This document shows positions 40,021 to 51,212 of a stretch of 64,000 bases of DNA, in pieces (position 1 is the first letter of the stretch; the number at the start of each line of letters is the position of its first letter). The notes beneath the pieces are model-generated. The model saw nothing but the letters and a program-made list of their open reading frames with translations, did not search any database and was not told the origin of the DNA. The translations under genes and the position numbers were made by a program. Location of the stretch: NCBI GenBank assembly GCA_014529385.2, contig CM043958.1, positions 145,751,234-145,815,233 of the forward strand, in the 5' to 3' direction. This DNA comes from Adiantum capillus-veneris (taxonomy: Eukaryota; Streptophyta; Polypodiopsida; Polypodiales; Pteridaceae).

Positions 40021-41660
40021 TGGCTGACAGACCAGAGGATGTGACTGAAGAGGTTTCCTCTTCACAGGGTGAACAGACACATGAAGTGGGTGAGTCTTCA
40101 AGACCACCACAAACGGATGATGATATATTCAGGACCCAGCTGGCTACTACTGTGGCTATGTTCACACAAGTAATGCAGAACCAGAGGTTTTTAGCCTTTC
40201 TGCAACCTCCTCTTCCGTCTCAGCAAGTTGGGTCACTGGATCATATTCAAAAGCGTGTTAAGGCTCAAGCATAGGTGATTCGTACTGCAGAGTCAATGGA
40301 AACACTTGTACACGTGACGGAGAACATGCAGTCTCCACAACCTGTGCCTAAGGTGCAAGAACGGGTGGTTGAAATGCCAGTCTTTCAAGCTGTACCAGTT
40401 CAGCCAGCCACCTTTTAGTAGCCTATAGCTGGTTCTAATGGGCAGGGAAGCAACCTACAGACTATGCAACAAGTCTTCCCACCACCTTCAGTACACCCTG
40501 GCTATTTTGGAGGTGGATCGGTATTCCAGAGCATGGCTGGTCATGCACCTGGAAATCAGTTTTACACGCCAGGAACAGTGTTCGGGGGTGCTCAAACAAT
40601 GATGCCTAACCCCATGTATGGTGTCACGGGCATGCTACCAGGGTTTCAAAGCATTCAGGGCCAATTTGGGATGCCACAGACAAATTTTGGTATGGCTGGA
40701 ATTACAAATCAACAGCCAAATATGGCATTTCCAGGTCAACTTAATAGTGGTCAAGGAACACAGATGAACCCTAATAGTGTTCCCATGTTTCAGTCACTTC
40801 CATATGACAACTTAACGCCGCTGGAGAGGCCAACTCCGTACAAAGAAGGTGGCAAAGGTGTGACATTCACGACCTTTACAGGGTTTGATGACAGGAAGAA
40901 GGCTCTCTCATTCCTCCAACAGTTTGACAAGGCCTATGCAGGGGGAAACTTTACAGAGGCTTCAAAAGTCCGCAAGGCAGCCACTTTCTTGACAGGGAAT
41001 GCGGGACAATGGTGGACAACTTTATTGCTTCAAGGGCAAGCTCCGTCCACATGGATTTACTTCAAGCAGATTTTTGCAGCAGCATGGTTATCTGATGACT
41101 TTGAAGCAGATGTCATGACAGAATGGCACCAACTTAATGCTGCTACTTGCAAGAATCTGGATGACTACAACCAGAAGTTTTGGAAAGCTCTACTTCCAGT
41201 AACTTCCTATAGTTTTGTGCCATTGACAGAACAGATTGTAAAATACAGTTGTGGCCTACCCAAAGGATTGAGAAAGTACTGCACGAAGACCAAAGTCACT
41301 ACTTTGACGCAGCTCATCGAGGTAGCAAACACTGGCAATGGTTTGCTCAGGGAGAAGATTGTGAATTTAATACTGGCGTCCAGGAAGGATCAGCCAAGAA
41401 AAATTCAGAGAAGAAGTACGTTCCCAATGAGGTTCCTAAAGCGACTCAGGAGCTAGGCAACGCAGGGAAAGGCAAAGCTACGGCTGAATCAGAAAAGGGA
41501 CCAGCAAAGAAATGGAAAAGACGTTTTCCTCGCAAGTTGGAAGAGCAAAAGAAGGTTGTGAGGTCAGAGAACAAATGCTTTATCTGTGAGCAGCCTGGCC
41601 ACATTGCTTACAATTGTCCTCAAAAGAAAAGGCCAATTGATTCTGAAGACAAGGAGGACA
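40021..41660 (+). pseudogene. Element D gag with CCHC knuckle
   Basis: The ATG at 40021 starts MADRPEDVTEEVSSSQGEQ, about 90 bp after the primer site. In-frame TAGs occur at 40272-40274 and, doubled, at 40416-40421; all three look like former CAG. A Gln/Gly/Met-rich stretch (40464-40800) precedes the gag core: VTFTTFTGFDDRKKALSFL and LTGNAGQWWTTLL. A frameshift near 41400 moves to the frame holding CFICEQPGHIAYNC (41577-41618), a CCHC RNA-binding knuckle. It is the best preserved gag in the window. Confidence 0.9.
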
Positions 41661-41689
41661 GGAAAGGAAAGAGGCCCATGGCTGGTCTA

Positions 41690-44600
41690 GTGCCAGATAT
41701 GGTGGGCGACAAGCCAAATTCAGATGCAAGTGAGCTTTGCAGAGCATGGGGAAAGGTCAGGGATCAAACAGTGCTTATCTTCTTTGATCCAGGTGTCAAA
41801 GCCAACTTCATTTCCCCAGAATTGGCTTCAAAGTTGGGAATCAGAACTGAAGAGATGGGGTATATAGCAGAGGCAGGTTTGGCATGTCCTGGTCATACAG
41901 AGGCTGTGGCACCCATCATCGGAAAGTTGCGCCTACAGATCCAGTCCTATGTAGATGTTGAAGAATTTTACATCATGCCACTGGACGGATGTGATGTGTT
42001 GCTAGGTATTCCTTGGTTGTTTCGTGTACAGGGAATCATGGATGTCTACAACAAAAAGATCACTGTACAGAGCAGAGGAAAGACTCACATTCTGGATGTA
42101 AAGCTTAAAGGGGAGTCTATTCCCACTGTATCAGCTTCTGCTATTACTTCTGTAATGAAAAAGCATCTTTCTGCGTACTTGATTTTTGCACGTGAAGTGT
42201 TAGATTGTGATGAATCAAATTTATCTGTGTTAGATAAAGAAAGGTCAATGTTTTTACAACAGTATAGTGATTGTTTTTCCGATTCATTACCATCTCAATT
42301 ACCGCCAGAGAGACCCGAGGACCATGCGATAGATTTGGTGCCAGGCAGTAGCCCACCAAATAAGCCTCAGTACAGGGTTAGTGCGGCTCAGCAGAAAGAG
42401 ATAGTGAGCCAAGTACAAGAGCTGTTAGAAAAGGGGTTGATTCAGCCCAGTTCATCTCCATTCTGTTCTCCAGTGTTGTTGGTGCAGAAAAAGGATGGCT
42501 CATGGCATATTGGCATCGACTACCATGCATTGAACAAGAATACCATCAAGAATAGGTTCCCTATACCTAGAATTCATGATATTCTGGACAAATTAGAAGG
42601 AGCAGCTATGTTTAGCAGGATAGATCTAAAGAGTGGGTACCATCAGATCCGCATTAGATCAGAGGATGTGCACAAGACTGCTTTTAGAACGACGTTTGGC
42701 CTTTACGAATTTTTATCGATGCCCTTTGGTTTCACAAATGCTCCTCCTACGTTCAATAGGATGATGGACATAATTTTCCGTCCACACCAGCAGTTTGTTG
42801 GTACATTCTTTGACGACATGATAGTCTACTCAAAGAATGAAGAGGAGCATAGGCATCACTTGGCCATTGTGTTCAAAGAGCTGCGCAGCCATAGGTTGCT
42901 CATCAATGCAAAGAAAAGTGAATTTTTTCTGGAAGAGATTCACTTTCTGGGACACATTGTCTCAAAGGATGGTGTCAGAATGGATCCTGCAAAAGTTGAA
43001 GCGATCAAGTCATGGCCAGATTTGAAGACGGTGCATGATGTCCGAAGCTTCTTGGGACTATGCTCCTATTACAGAAGGTTTAGGCAGTCACCTTCAGATG
43101 GACACAAAAAGAGATTTCAGCTTTTAATCTCTTAAAGGAAAAGATGACTTCATATCCAGTCATTGTCTTGCCAGATCTTAGGAAGTCATTTGTGGTCTAG
43201 TGTGACGCCTGCGGTAGTAGCATTGGTGCAGTGCTAAAGGAAGATGGCAGGGTAGTAGCCTATGAGAGTAGAATCTTGCAAGGGCCAGAAAAGACTATGC
43301 AAGTCTATGAAAAAGAATTGCAGGCCGTGATTCATGCGCTCTTAAGTTGGAAACACTACCTGCTAGGTGCAGATTTTGTTGTCCAAACGGATCACCAGAC
43401 CTTGCGATACTTCTTGACACATGCAAAGTTATTTGAGAAGCATATGCGATGGGCAAATATCTTGTCCATGTTCCATTTTCAGATTGTGCATGTGGAAGGC
43501 AAGAAGAATGTTGTGGCTGATGCCTTGTCGAGGAAGCCACAAATTTCAGATGTGTCAATTCCTTATCATCATGAACTTGATGATATGAGGGAACAGTATG
43601 CAAATGATGAAGATTTTGCAAGGGTCTTCGAGCAGCTAATGGATAGACAACGTCATGAACACTATCTTCTCAAAGATGGGTTCATGATGATGCATGGCAG
43701 ATTGTATGTCACAAAGCCATTGCGACGCAAAGTTATGGAAGAGAGTCATGTCCCACCGTATGCAATGCATCGTGGTATCGATGCTACAGTTAAAGCGGTT
43801 GAGACATTCTTCTACTGGCCTACATTGAGAAGAGATGTGGATGCCTTTGTGCGAGAATGCCTAATATGCCAGAAGGTCAAGTTTGACAGGCAAAAGGCAC
43901 CAAGGTTATTGCAACCACTACCTATTCCAGATAAACCATGGGAAAGTATTGCTATGGATTTTATCTTTGATCTTGCGAGAACGCAGACAGGAAACGATGG
44001 TATTTGGACCATCATTTGCAGATTCAGCAAGCAGGCTCATTTTATTCATGTCAGGAAGAAGATAAAGCCAGATCAGATGGCACGCTTGTTTATGAGCAAT
44101 ATTTTCAAGTATCATGGCATGCCACAGTCGATTGTTAGCGGCCGTGATCCACGCATGACAAGTTTGTTCTGGAGAGGCTTGTTTGAGAATATGGGCACAA
44201 CGCTTAAATTCTCTTTGTCATTTCATCCTCAAACAGATGGGCAGTCAGAAGAGGCAAATTCTACTGTCCTAGATCTGCTGAAGTGCTATGTGTCAGAGCA
44301 TAAAGGAAAGTGGGAGCAGTATTTGCCATTGGGGGAGTATGCATACAATAATACAGTGCATTCATCAACTGGCAAGGCACCTTTTGAGATAGTTAAAGGT
44401 GGCAAGAAAGTTCCTCCCATACTGCATACAAAGGACAAGATATTTGAAGCAGACAAGTATGTTCAGGACATGGATGAAATGTACAAGAAGGTCAAAGTGG
44501 CCTTAGAAAAGAGTCAGGCAAAGCAAAAGAAAGTAGCTTCGTCACCGTCGTGAAGTGGTGTTTTCACTTGGTGACTGGGTGCTTCTACGCTTTGAAAAGG

Positions 44601-45031
44601 CAAGGTTAAAGAAGATGAAGGGCAAGGAAAGACTGTTTCCAAAGCTCAACATGCGTTACTATGGGCCTTTTCAAGTATGCGACATAATCAATGATGTTGC
44701 ATATAGGCTGAAATTGCCTGAGAGTTGGAAGATTCACAATGCGTATCATGTGAGTCTTCTCAGACCCTATGTGGGTGATGTGCCAGAGGATATGCCAACT
44801 GAAGATCAGCCGGAAGTCGAGGAACTTGACGAGATCTTGGTCCCGGAACAGATTTTGGCACATAAAGAAAGAAAAGTGAAAGGCAAGGTTGCTAGGCGTT
44901 ACTTGGTGAAGTTCAGAAACTATCCACCAATGGATGCTAAGTGGATGGAAGAAGGTGAACTTGCAGAGTCACCAACTGTGTTATCACTTTACCTTGAAGC
45001 CTTCGATTTGCAACCTACCTTAACCCCTTGA
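41690..45031 (+). pseudogene. Element D pol: protease, RT, RNase H, integrase, chromodomain
   Basis: The protease has [17 protein letters not shown] near 41777-41825 (D-P-G for D-S/T-G). The RT (42420-43083) has [32 protein letters not shown] and VGTFFDDMIVYSK with both catalytic Asp present. A deletion and frameshift at about 43083 removes the RT/RNase H junction. RNase H (43190-43560) starts after a TAG (43198) and has TDHQTLRYFL and VADALSRKP. The integrase (43700-44550) has H...H, CLICQKVKFD, AMDFIFDLARTQTGND, VSGRDPRM (the family has SDRDP, so a catalytic Asp is lost) and QTDGQSEEAN. After a frameshift near 44550 come GDWVLLRFEKARLKK and the chromodomain RRYLVKFRNYPPMDAKW, ending with TGA at 45029-45031. 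Confidence 0.93.
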
Positions 45032-45604
45032 GTTTCAAAGCTACATGGATTGTCAGTGTGACAATGGCTTCTGAAAGAACTAATGTACATGGTATTTAAA
45101 GTGAGCTCAAATCAAGTACATGTTACATGAATGTTAGAGCTGTACAGATTGTCAGTTTGGCAATTGCTCTTATGGAATGTCCAAAAGTGTGATTAGTGCT
45201 ATAGAAGTGAGTATTTCTTGTCAGTTTGTCAAAGATACAGTAATTGCTTCTATTAAAGGGTACATGTGTAACCGCATTCTTAAACTGTCGGTTTGGGTAT
45301 GCTCGAAAGTGTTACTGGATCCAACGTGTACTAAAAGACAGTGGCAAAATGAGTAGCTACCATTTTGTCATTGGAAAGTTAATGACTCAAAGTAATGGCA
45401 GAGTGCGAAGCTACCACTATGTCATTGGGACAGGGTTCACACGCAGGCAATACATGTGTTGACGAGGTGTTGAATACACCAGGGTTGACAATGAGCATGT
45501 ATGTGTCGTATATGTGTCGACAGGTGTTGAATACACGAGTGTTGACTGTGAGCATGTACAACATAGATGCAAACGAGGACGTTTGAGATTTCAAGAGGGG
45601 GGTA
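45032..45604 (+). other. Element D 3' untranslated region made of tandem duplications
   Basis: At least three independent repeat pairs: GATTGTCAGT(G/T)TG(A/G)CAAT near 45050 and 45145, AGCTACCA...GTCATTGG at 45355 and 45409, and AGGTGTTGAATACAC at 45465 and 45522. It ends in the purine tract CAAGAGGGGGGTA next to the 3' LTR. Confidence 0.7.
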
Positions 45605-46038
45605 TGTCACCAACATGTGACTACTATCTATCCTTTTTGTTGATTTCTTTCTTATTATTTATTTATTTTCACTTTTTGGAAACACCCTTCGGGAAATCTA
45701 ACTGCCCTGCATTGCATAGCTAGTGTGGAACTGTTCAGAGGGAGTCCAGGCCCGAGGGCAAGAGAGCACTAAGGTTGGACAAGGACTATGGTTAGCCAAA
45801 GTGGGGTCATTGACTAGCCAAAGTGGAATCCTTTGCTACAGAGGCTACATTTCAGTTCTGGGTGTGGCTGCAGTGTACAAAGGGGGTCAGATGACCTAGA
45901 AAGATACAATGGCAGCATCTCCTAAAATTTAGGAAATTGCTATTTTGGGCCGAGAAATGTGTTCGCGTCATTACCTCCGGTATGACTAGGGGAACCTTTT
46001 ACAACTCTGCCGCGAAGTCAACTAGGCAACCGGTCAGG
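45605..46038 (+). repeat. Element D 3' LTR, left part
   Basis: It starts TGTCACCAACATG and is nearly identical to 38461-38890 until TCAGG (46034-46038), the target site of element F. Confidence 0.93.
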
Positions 46039-46649
46039 TGTCACCAAGTGATGACGTGGCGGACAGTAGAAACCCTAATTTTTGCCAGAAACCCTAAAAA
46101 TTCCTGCAAACCCTAATTTTTGCCAAAAACCCTAATTTCCAAAAATCGCGGAGGTGAAAAAGCAATTTTTATTTTTTTTATTTTTTTTAATTTTTTTGCG
46201 GAAATTTTCGGCGACGCAAATCTCAGCTTTTTGCTATGATTTGGGAAAAAGAGAACTTGCTTTTTACTGGCTCTCACTGAGAGAGAGAAAATTTGCTTTT
46301 GCTTTCAGAAGCTCTCTGTGAGAGAGAGAAAAGAGCTTTTGCTTTCAAGCTTTTGGGGCTCTGCTTTTGTGCATCCGTTGTAACTTTAAATAAGTGGTTT
46401 GGGCATTCACTTCTCAGAGCATCTGGACGCAGAGTCTGAGAGTGAAACCCTAACCGATCTCTTGTACTTTGATGATTGATTAATACAAAAAGAAATACCG
46501 AAAGGGGCGCCAGTCTTTGGGGCCAATATCTCTGGGCACGGAACTAAACCGGGCCATTGCAAATCTATTGTGATCTGTGAATTGTTTTGAAGTGGTTATT
46601 TGGTGCTGTCGCGGTTGATTCTTGACTTGGAGTGTCCAAGTCTGTTACA
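46039..46649 (+). repeat. Element F 5' LTR
   Basis: TGTCACCAAG...GTCTGTTACA, 611 bp, then one base and TGGTATCAGAGC (46651-46662). At least four AAACCCTAA/AACCCTAA telo-box motifs lie at 46068-46138 in the U3 part. The TATA region and GAGAGAGA tracts follow at 46280-46340. Confidence 0.93.
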
Positions 46650-46720
46650 GTGGTATCAGAGCACGGCCGATTTCTCTTCTACGGGAAATCCGATCCCCGA
46701 ATTTTTTTTCCGCAGCACCT

Positions 46721-48290
46721 ATGGCTTCAGGCAATGATCAGTCGACTCCCTCTGCATCTGGAGATGCGGGCTAGGATCACAACGAAGATTCTGATAGAGA
46801 GTATGGCCCGCCTAGGCCTACTCAGGCGGAGCAGCAAGAGATGGAGCGTCGTCAATTGATAGGTGATGCAACAAAGATGATGCTCAATTTTTCCAAGGAC
46901 CCGAAGATGGCAAAATATATGAACCAGACCTCTTTGGAAGAGGTACAGATGGAGTGGCAGAGAACCACAACACCACTCCCGAAACCCGCTCTCAAGAAAC
47001 CTTCTGCCTCCAAGAAAATATACGGAGAAGGAACTGGAGAACGTGGTTGATGCATGGATTGCTCAGCTTTTTGACGTGCAAAAGAAAGGCAAAAAGCACG
47101 GCAAAAAAAAGCAGAAGAAAGGCATTGACTTCCCGGGATATTTGGGTCGTCGGTCGACTTTTGACAAGGCAAAGAAACAGAAGAAGCGTGTTCGATTTGA
47201 AGGAGTACCCAGTTCTTCTTCTTCTTCTTCTGACAGTTCTTCTAGCTCTTCAGACTCGAGCGAAGAAGACATGAAAAGCAAAAAGCGAAGCAAGAAACAA
47301 AGCTTCAGAAAGGGCAAGAAAAAGGCAAAGAAGGCTAAATCTTGCCCAGAGACTGACAGTTCTTCTATGGACTCGTCTACAGACAGCTCAGATTCCGATG
47401 ACGGAAAGTTTTATGCGAACAAGAAGAATTTTTACAAAGCCAACCAGTATGACTTTCTCGAAGATAAAAGCAAGAAAGTCCGAGAGTTTAAGGAAGGTGG
47501 CCACTCGATCAAGTTTGATACTTTTCAGGATACTCAGATGCTTCGAAGGCTTTGTCTTTTATACAGCAGTTTGACATCGCTTTCGCGGGAGGACGCTCTT
47601 CAGAGCCTCCAAGATTCGGAGAGCTACCTCTTACCTTAAGGGGAATGCTCGTACTTGGTGGTCCACGCTTCTTTTAAACAAGACTGCGAGAGTTACATGG
47701 CTGAAATTTAAGAGGCTTTTTATTTCTTCTTGGTTGACGCAAGAGTTTGAACGAGATATACGAGCTGCTTGGAACCATCTTCGGATGACCAAGAAAGACA
47801 CAATCAATGCTTATTGTGAAAGATTCTGGAGCTCTTTTCTACCCGCCTCTTCATTCAAGAAGATCTCGTTCAGAGAACAGATTGAGCGGTTTACCTTGGG
47901 TCTACCTACAGAGATCCGAGATCACTGCTTGGAACAGAAGTCAGCTTCTATTCAGGAGTTGATGAGTCATGCGACGCGGGGCTTCGCCATTCACTCTGGC
48001 AGTCTGACCTACCCCACAAATGAGGCTATGACACAACGAGCCGAACAGACTTCTGGGAATGAAAGTAGAAAGAAAAAAGAGCAACCAAGAGAAAAATGAT
48101 GCACGACCCAAGCTTACTCCTGAGGAGAGAGCTCGCTTCATCAGAGGGGAAGTGCTTTGGATGCGGGGAACAGGGACATATCTCCGCGAAGTGCCCTAAT
48201 AAGGCACATAAAGAACAGAATGATAAAGACGACGACAGGCCTGAGAGTTCGAGAGCAGCTGAGGAATGTGGCAGAAAAGGCAGATAGAAA
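46721..48290 (+). pseudogene. Element F gag
   Basis: The ATG at 46721 starts MASGNDQSTPSASGDAG and meets a TAG at once (46772). It aligns throughout with gag of element C: RRQLIGDATKMML, the SSSSSSSDSSSSSSDSS block followed by a Lys-rich run (47210-47340), IKFDTFQDTQ, and the core's WSSFLPASSFKK. The knuckle is CFGCGEQGHISAKC near 48152-48195. Frameshifts occur near 46985, 47040, 47525, 47640 and 48090. Confidence 0.9.
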
Positions 48291-48299
48291 AGCAGAACT

Positions 48300-50451
48300 G
48301 GTACCACATGGCGTGGGACCTGTACCGAATCTAATGAATGAAAGTACAAACTTTGCCACTTTTGGGGCAAAGTGAAGGATCAGGAAGCTCTTTTGAAGGA
48401 GCAAAGGCCAACTTCTTTTCACTTGGAATTGGCGGCTCGATTTGGAATTACGCCCGACAGACTGACGCCACAGGCAGAGGTAGTTCGACTGGCACCCGGA
48501 TGGGATGTTGCCATTACATCGAGCATTGGCAAACTTTGTTTGCAATGACAGGGGTGTTCAGGGCACGCGAGTGACGTTCTACTCAGGATCCCTTGGTACC
48601 ACAAGAACTACGCTATGGTTGACTACCGGGCTGAGAAAGCGACTTTGATAAATGAAGGGCTTAGAGATTGTACTTGATAAACTTTAGTTTCTTACTCATT
48701 CTTTGGGAGAGAACTGAACACTGGATAAAGGTTGAATATGTTTTGACCTGATCAAAAGAACGCCAAGATTTTTCTCCACACTCATGCCGATTGCTTTTCA
48801 GAGGGCCTGAAGATCAAACCATTGATCTGATACCTGGAAGCACGCCACCGAATCGGCCACCTTACCGTGTGAGCTGAGTACAGAATGAAAAGATTATGAA
48901 CCCAGTGAAAGACCTCTTGGAAAAGGGTCTTGTCCAGCCTAGTACTTCACCGTATTGCTCTCCAGTGTTGTTGGTTTTGAAGAAAGACGGATCTTGGAGA
49001 ATGTGCATCGATTATAGCACTCTCAACGAAATCACCATCAAGAACAGATTTCCGATTCCTAGGATCGATGATATACTCGACAGGTTACAGGGATTCTCGT
49101 GCTTTAGCAGGATTGACTTGAAGAGTGGATATCATGAGATCAGGATAGCGCCGAGAGATGTCTACAAGACAGCTTTTCGGACGACTTTTGGGTTATTTGA
49201 GTTTTTGGTAAGCCTTTTGGCTTAACCAATGCTCCTGCGACATTTAACCGGATGATGGACAGGATTTTTCGAGAGTACAGGCTATTTGTTGTCACTTTCT
49301 TCGATGACATCATTGTTTTCTCCAAGAATGAGGCAAAACACAGAGATCATCTGCTTCAAATCTTTCAGGCATTACGAGATCACACGCTAGTGATTAATGC
49401 AAAGAAAAGTGAATTTTTCCTACCAGAGATACATTTTTTGGGACACATTGTGTCAGCAGAGCAGGAGTGCAAATGGACCCGGCCAAGATAGAGACTATCC
49501 GTGATTGGCCCGATTTGAGGAATGTCCATGAAGTTAGAAGCTTCTTGGGACTGTGTTCGTACTACAGGCGGTTCATACGAAAGTTTGCAGAGGTTGCTTG
49601 CCCTTTGCATACCTTGACACAGAAAGGAGTACCTTTTTCGTGGGGACCCACAGAGGTGACTGCCTTTCGGACATTGAAAGAGAAATTGACTACAGGACCA
49701 GATTTGACTTTGCCGGACTTGCAGAAGTCATTTGAAGTATTTTGTGATGCTTGTGGTCGTAGTCTGGGTGCGGTCCGGATGCAAGAAGGCCATGTCATAG
49801 CTTACAAGAGCCGTTTGTTCTCTAGGCCGGAGATGACAGCATAGATCTATGAGAAAGAGCTTTTGGCTGTTATCCATGCTCTTACTCAGTGGCGGCATTA
49901 CCTACTCTGAGCGGATTTTACTGTCTTTACAGACCATCAGAGTTTGCGCTACTTCTTGTCACAGAAGCAGCTTTCGGAAAAGCAGATGCGGTGGGTGAAC
50001 ATCTTGTCACAGTTCCACTTCCAGATTGTCCATGTGCAGGGACAGAAGAATGTGGTGGCAGATGCTTTGTCTCGGAAACCGTTGGTTCTAGCTATTTCCG
50101 CGATACATCATAGGAGCTTCGAGGATATGGTCGATCAGTATGCCACAGATACAGATTTTGCAGAATATTTTCACACGGATATGGGATGGGGGGAGAGTAG
50201 CGGGGTAGTCCCTTCGGGAAGGCTACTTGATGAGAAAGACTATGTTGTGCGTTACACAGCCGTTGAGGGATAAGGTTATGACTGAATGCCACTGTCCACC
50301 TTTTACGGGTCACCGCGGCATTGCTACCACCATGAAAGGGGTAGAGAGATATTTCTTTTGGCGGAGACTCAGGAGGATGTGGAAGAGTTTGTGCGCAGTT
50401 GCTTGGTATGCGAGAAGGTCAAGTTTGACAGACATAAGGCACAGGGATTGT
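48300..50451 (+). pseudogene. Element F pol, left part: protease remnant, RT, RNase H, integrase start
   Basis: The protease motif is degraded (SFEGAKANF, where the family has FDGGAKANF, so the catalytic Asp is gone) and about 200 bp further on are scrambled. The RT (48896-49440) has [24 protein letters not shown], a frameshift near 49212, and VVTFFDDIIVFSK. RNase H has EVFCDACG and, after a TAG at 49842-49844, TDHQSLRYFLSQKQLSEKQ and VADALSRKP. The integrase zinc region has CHCPPFTGHRGIATTMKG. The text stops at KAQGL, exactly at the inversion breakpoint. Confidence 0.92.
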
Positions 50452-50723
50452 GAGCAGAGGAGGTTTCTGGCGACGAAATGATCCCAGAAGTGAAGCGCTA
50501 GCAGCCTGATGCAAAAACGCTGACCTGATCTGCAAAAACGCACATGGAGGGGATCCTCCGCGACGAAAAAACGGAGATCTCATTGCACGCTTGGTTGTTT
50601 GTAAAACACTGGGAGATTTTTCATAAAAACGCTGGTTTTACTGACCTTGGGAGGAGAGCCTAATACGGAGATGCGCTGTCCCAGGCCATGGAAAGCCTAA
50701 GCTGTTGATACCATGTGCCCTGG
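50452..50723 (-). other. I-family-like sequence inside the inverted segment
   Basis: On the minus strand it carries CAGATCAGGTCAGCGTTTTTGC and ACCAGCGTTTTTAT, similar to the GCGTTTTCAG and GATCAGCC blocks of LTR I-2 and of 54443-54740. A second TGGTATCA (minus) lies at 50706-50713. No coding motif is present. Confidence 0.45.
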
Positions 50724-50735
50724 CGACTGATACCA

Positions 50736-50752
50736 TGTGAGTGCGCGTGTGC

Positions 50753-50816
<64 letters not shown>

Positions 50817-51064
50817 ACAAACGGTGGATATGGTGAAGAGGGGACGATCAGCCTCCCATGACTACCATGAGCAAGAGACCCAATAGAATCCGGTGTGTGA
50901 TCTCTGTGAGATGAGAGATATATGGAATATATGTGGGCGCCCGGTCCCAAACTAGGGCGGCCAGACCAGGAGCAACCTAGGCTATTGGTGGCCAGCCCGG
51001 AGACATACAAGTCGTACAAGTATGCCCTAGACCTGTGAAGCAGCAGAGTGGTGTAAGTCTAACA
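50736..51064 (-). repeat. LTR H (minus orientation) in the B' LTR remainder
   Basis: Plus-strand ends are TGTGAGTGCG...GTCTAACA, 329 bp. On the minus strand TGGTATCAG (50727-50735 reversed) abuts its end as a primer site. It contains (GA)n at 50756-50814, which is CT in sense and 20 bp before the LTR end. The flank AGAAT (51065-51069) lies in B' LTR sequence. Its partner LTR was not found. Confidence 0.65.
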
Positions 51065-51212
51065 AGAATGAGATGGGGTCCTTAGAACAGTAATCCTAAG
51101 CCTTGGATTATTTTGAAGGCCTTAGAATAAGTTAGTTAAACTAATTTAAATTGTCTGTGCGGGACCAAATAGCCGGACAAGTGCGAACAGGTAATGCCAG
51201 AGTAGTGCCGGT
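51065..51212 (+). repeat. Displaced piece of LTR B' (inverted)
   Basis: It is the reverse complement of the B LTR block corresponding to 18033-18180 in element B (AGTAATCCTAAG, TGGATTATTTTGAAGGCC, AACAGGTAATGCCAGAG). This is precisely the LTR part missing after 38460. Confidence 0.88.

Larger units (their letters stand above)
38461..46038 (+). mobile_element. Ty3/gypsy chromovirus D, long LTRs, 3' LTR split by F and partly inverted
   Basis: The 5' LTR is 38461-39912. The 3' LTR begins at 45605 after a purine tract, stops at 46038 where element F is inserted, and continues in the inverted segment at 51213-52255. The flanks are ACCAG before the 5' LTR and, in the inverted part, ACCGG after the 3' LTR, a 5-bp target duplication with one mismatch inside the B' LTR. 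The interior is gag, protease, RT, RNase H, integrase, chromodomain and a 570-bp 3' UTR. Confidence 0.93.
46039..50451 (+). mobile_element. Ty3/gypsy chromovirus F, left part (same family as C)
   Basis: 5' LTR, gag, protease remnant, RT, RNase H and the start of integrase, in plus orientation. The right part, with the rest of integrase, chromodomain, 3' UTR and 3' LTR, is at 52256-54442 on the minus strand. The target duplication is TCAGG at 46034-46038 and its reverse CCTGA at 52251-52255. Together the parts total 6.6 kb, the expected length for this family. Confidence 0.93.
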
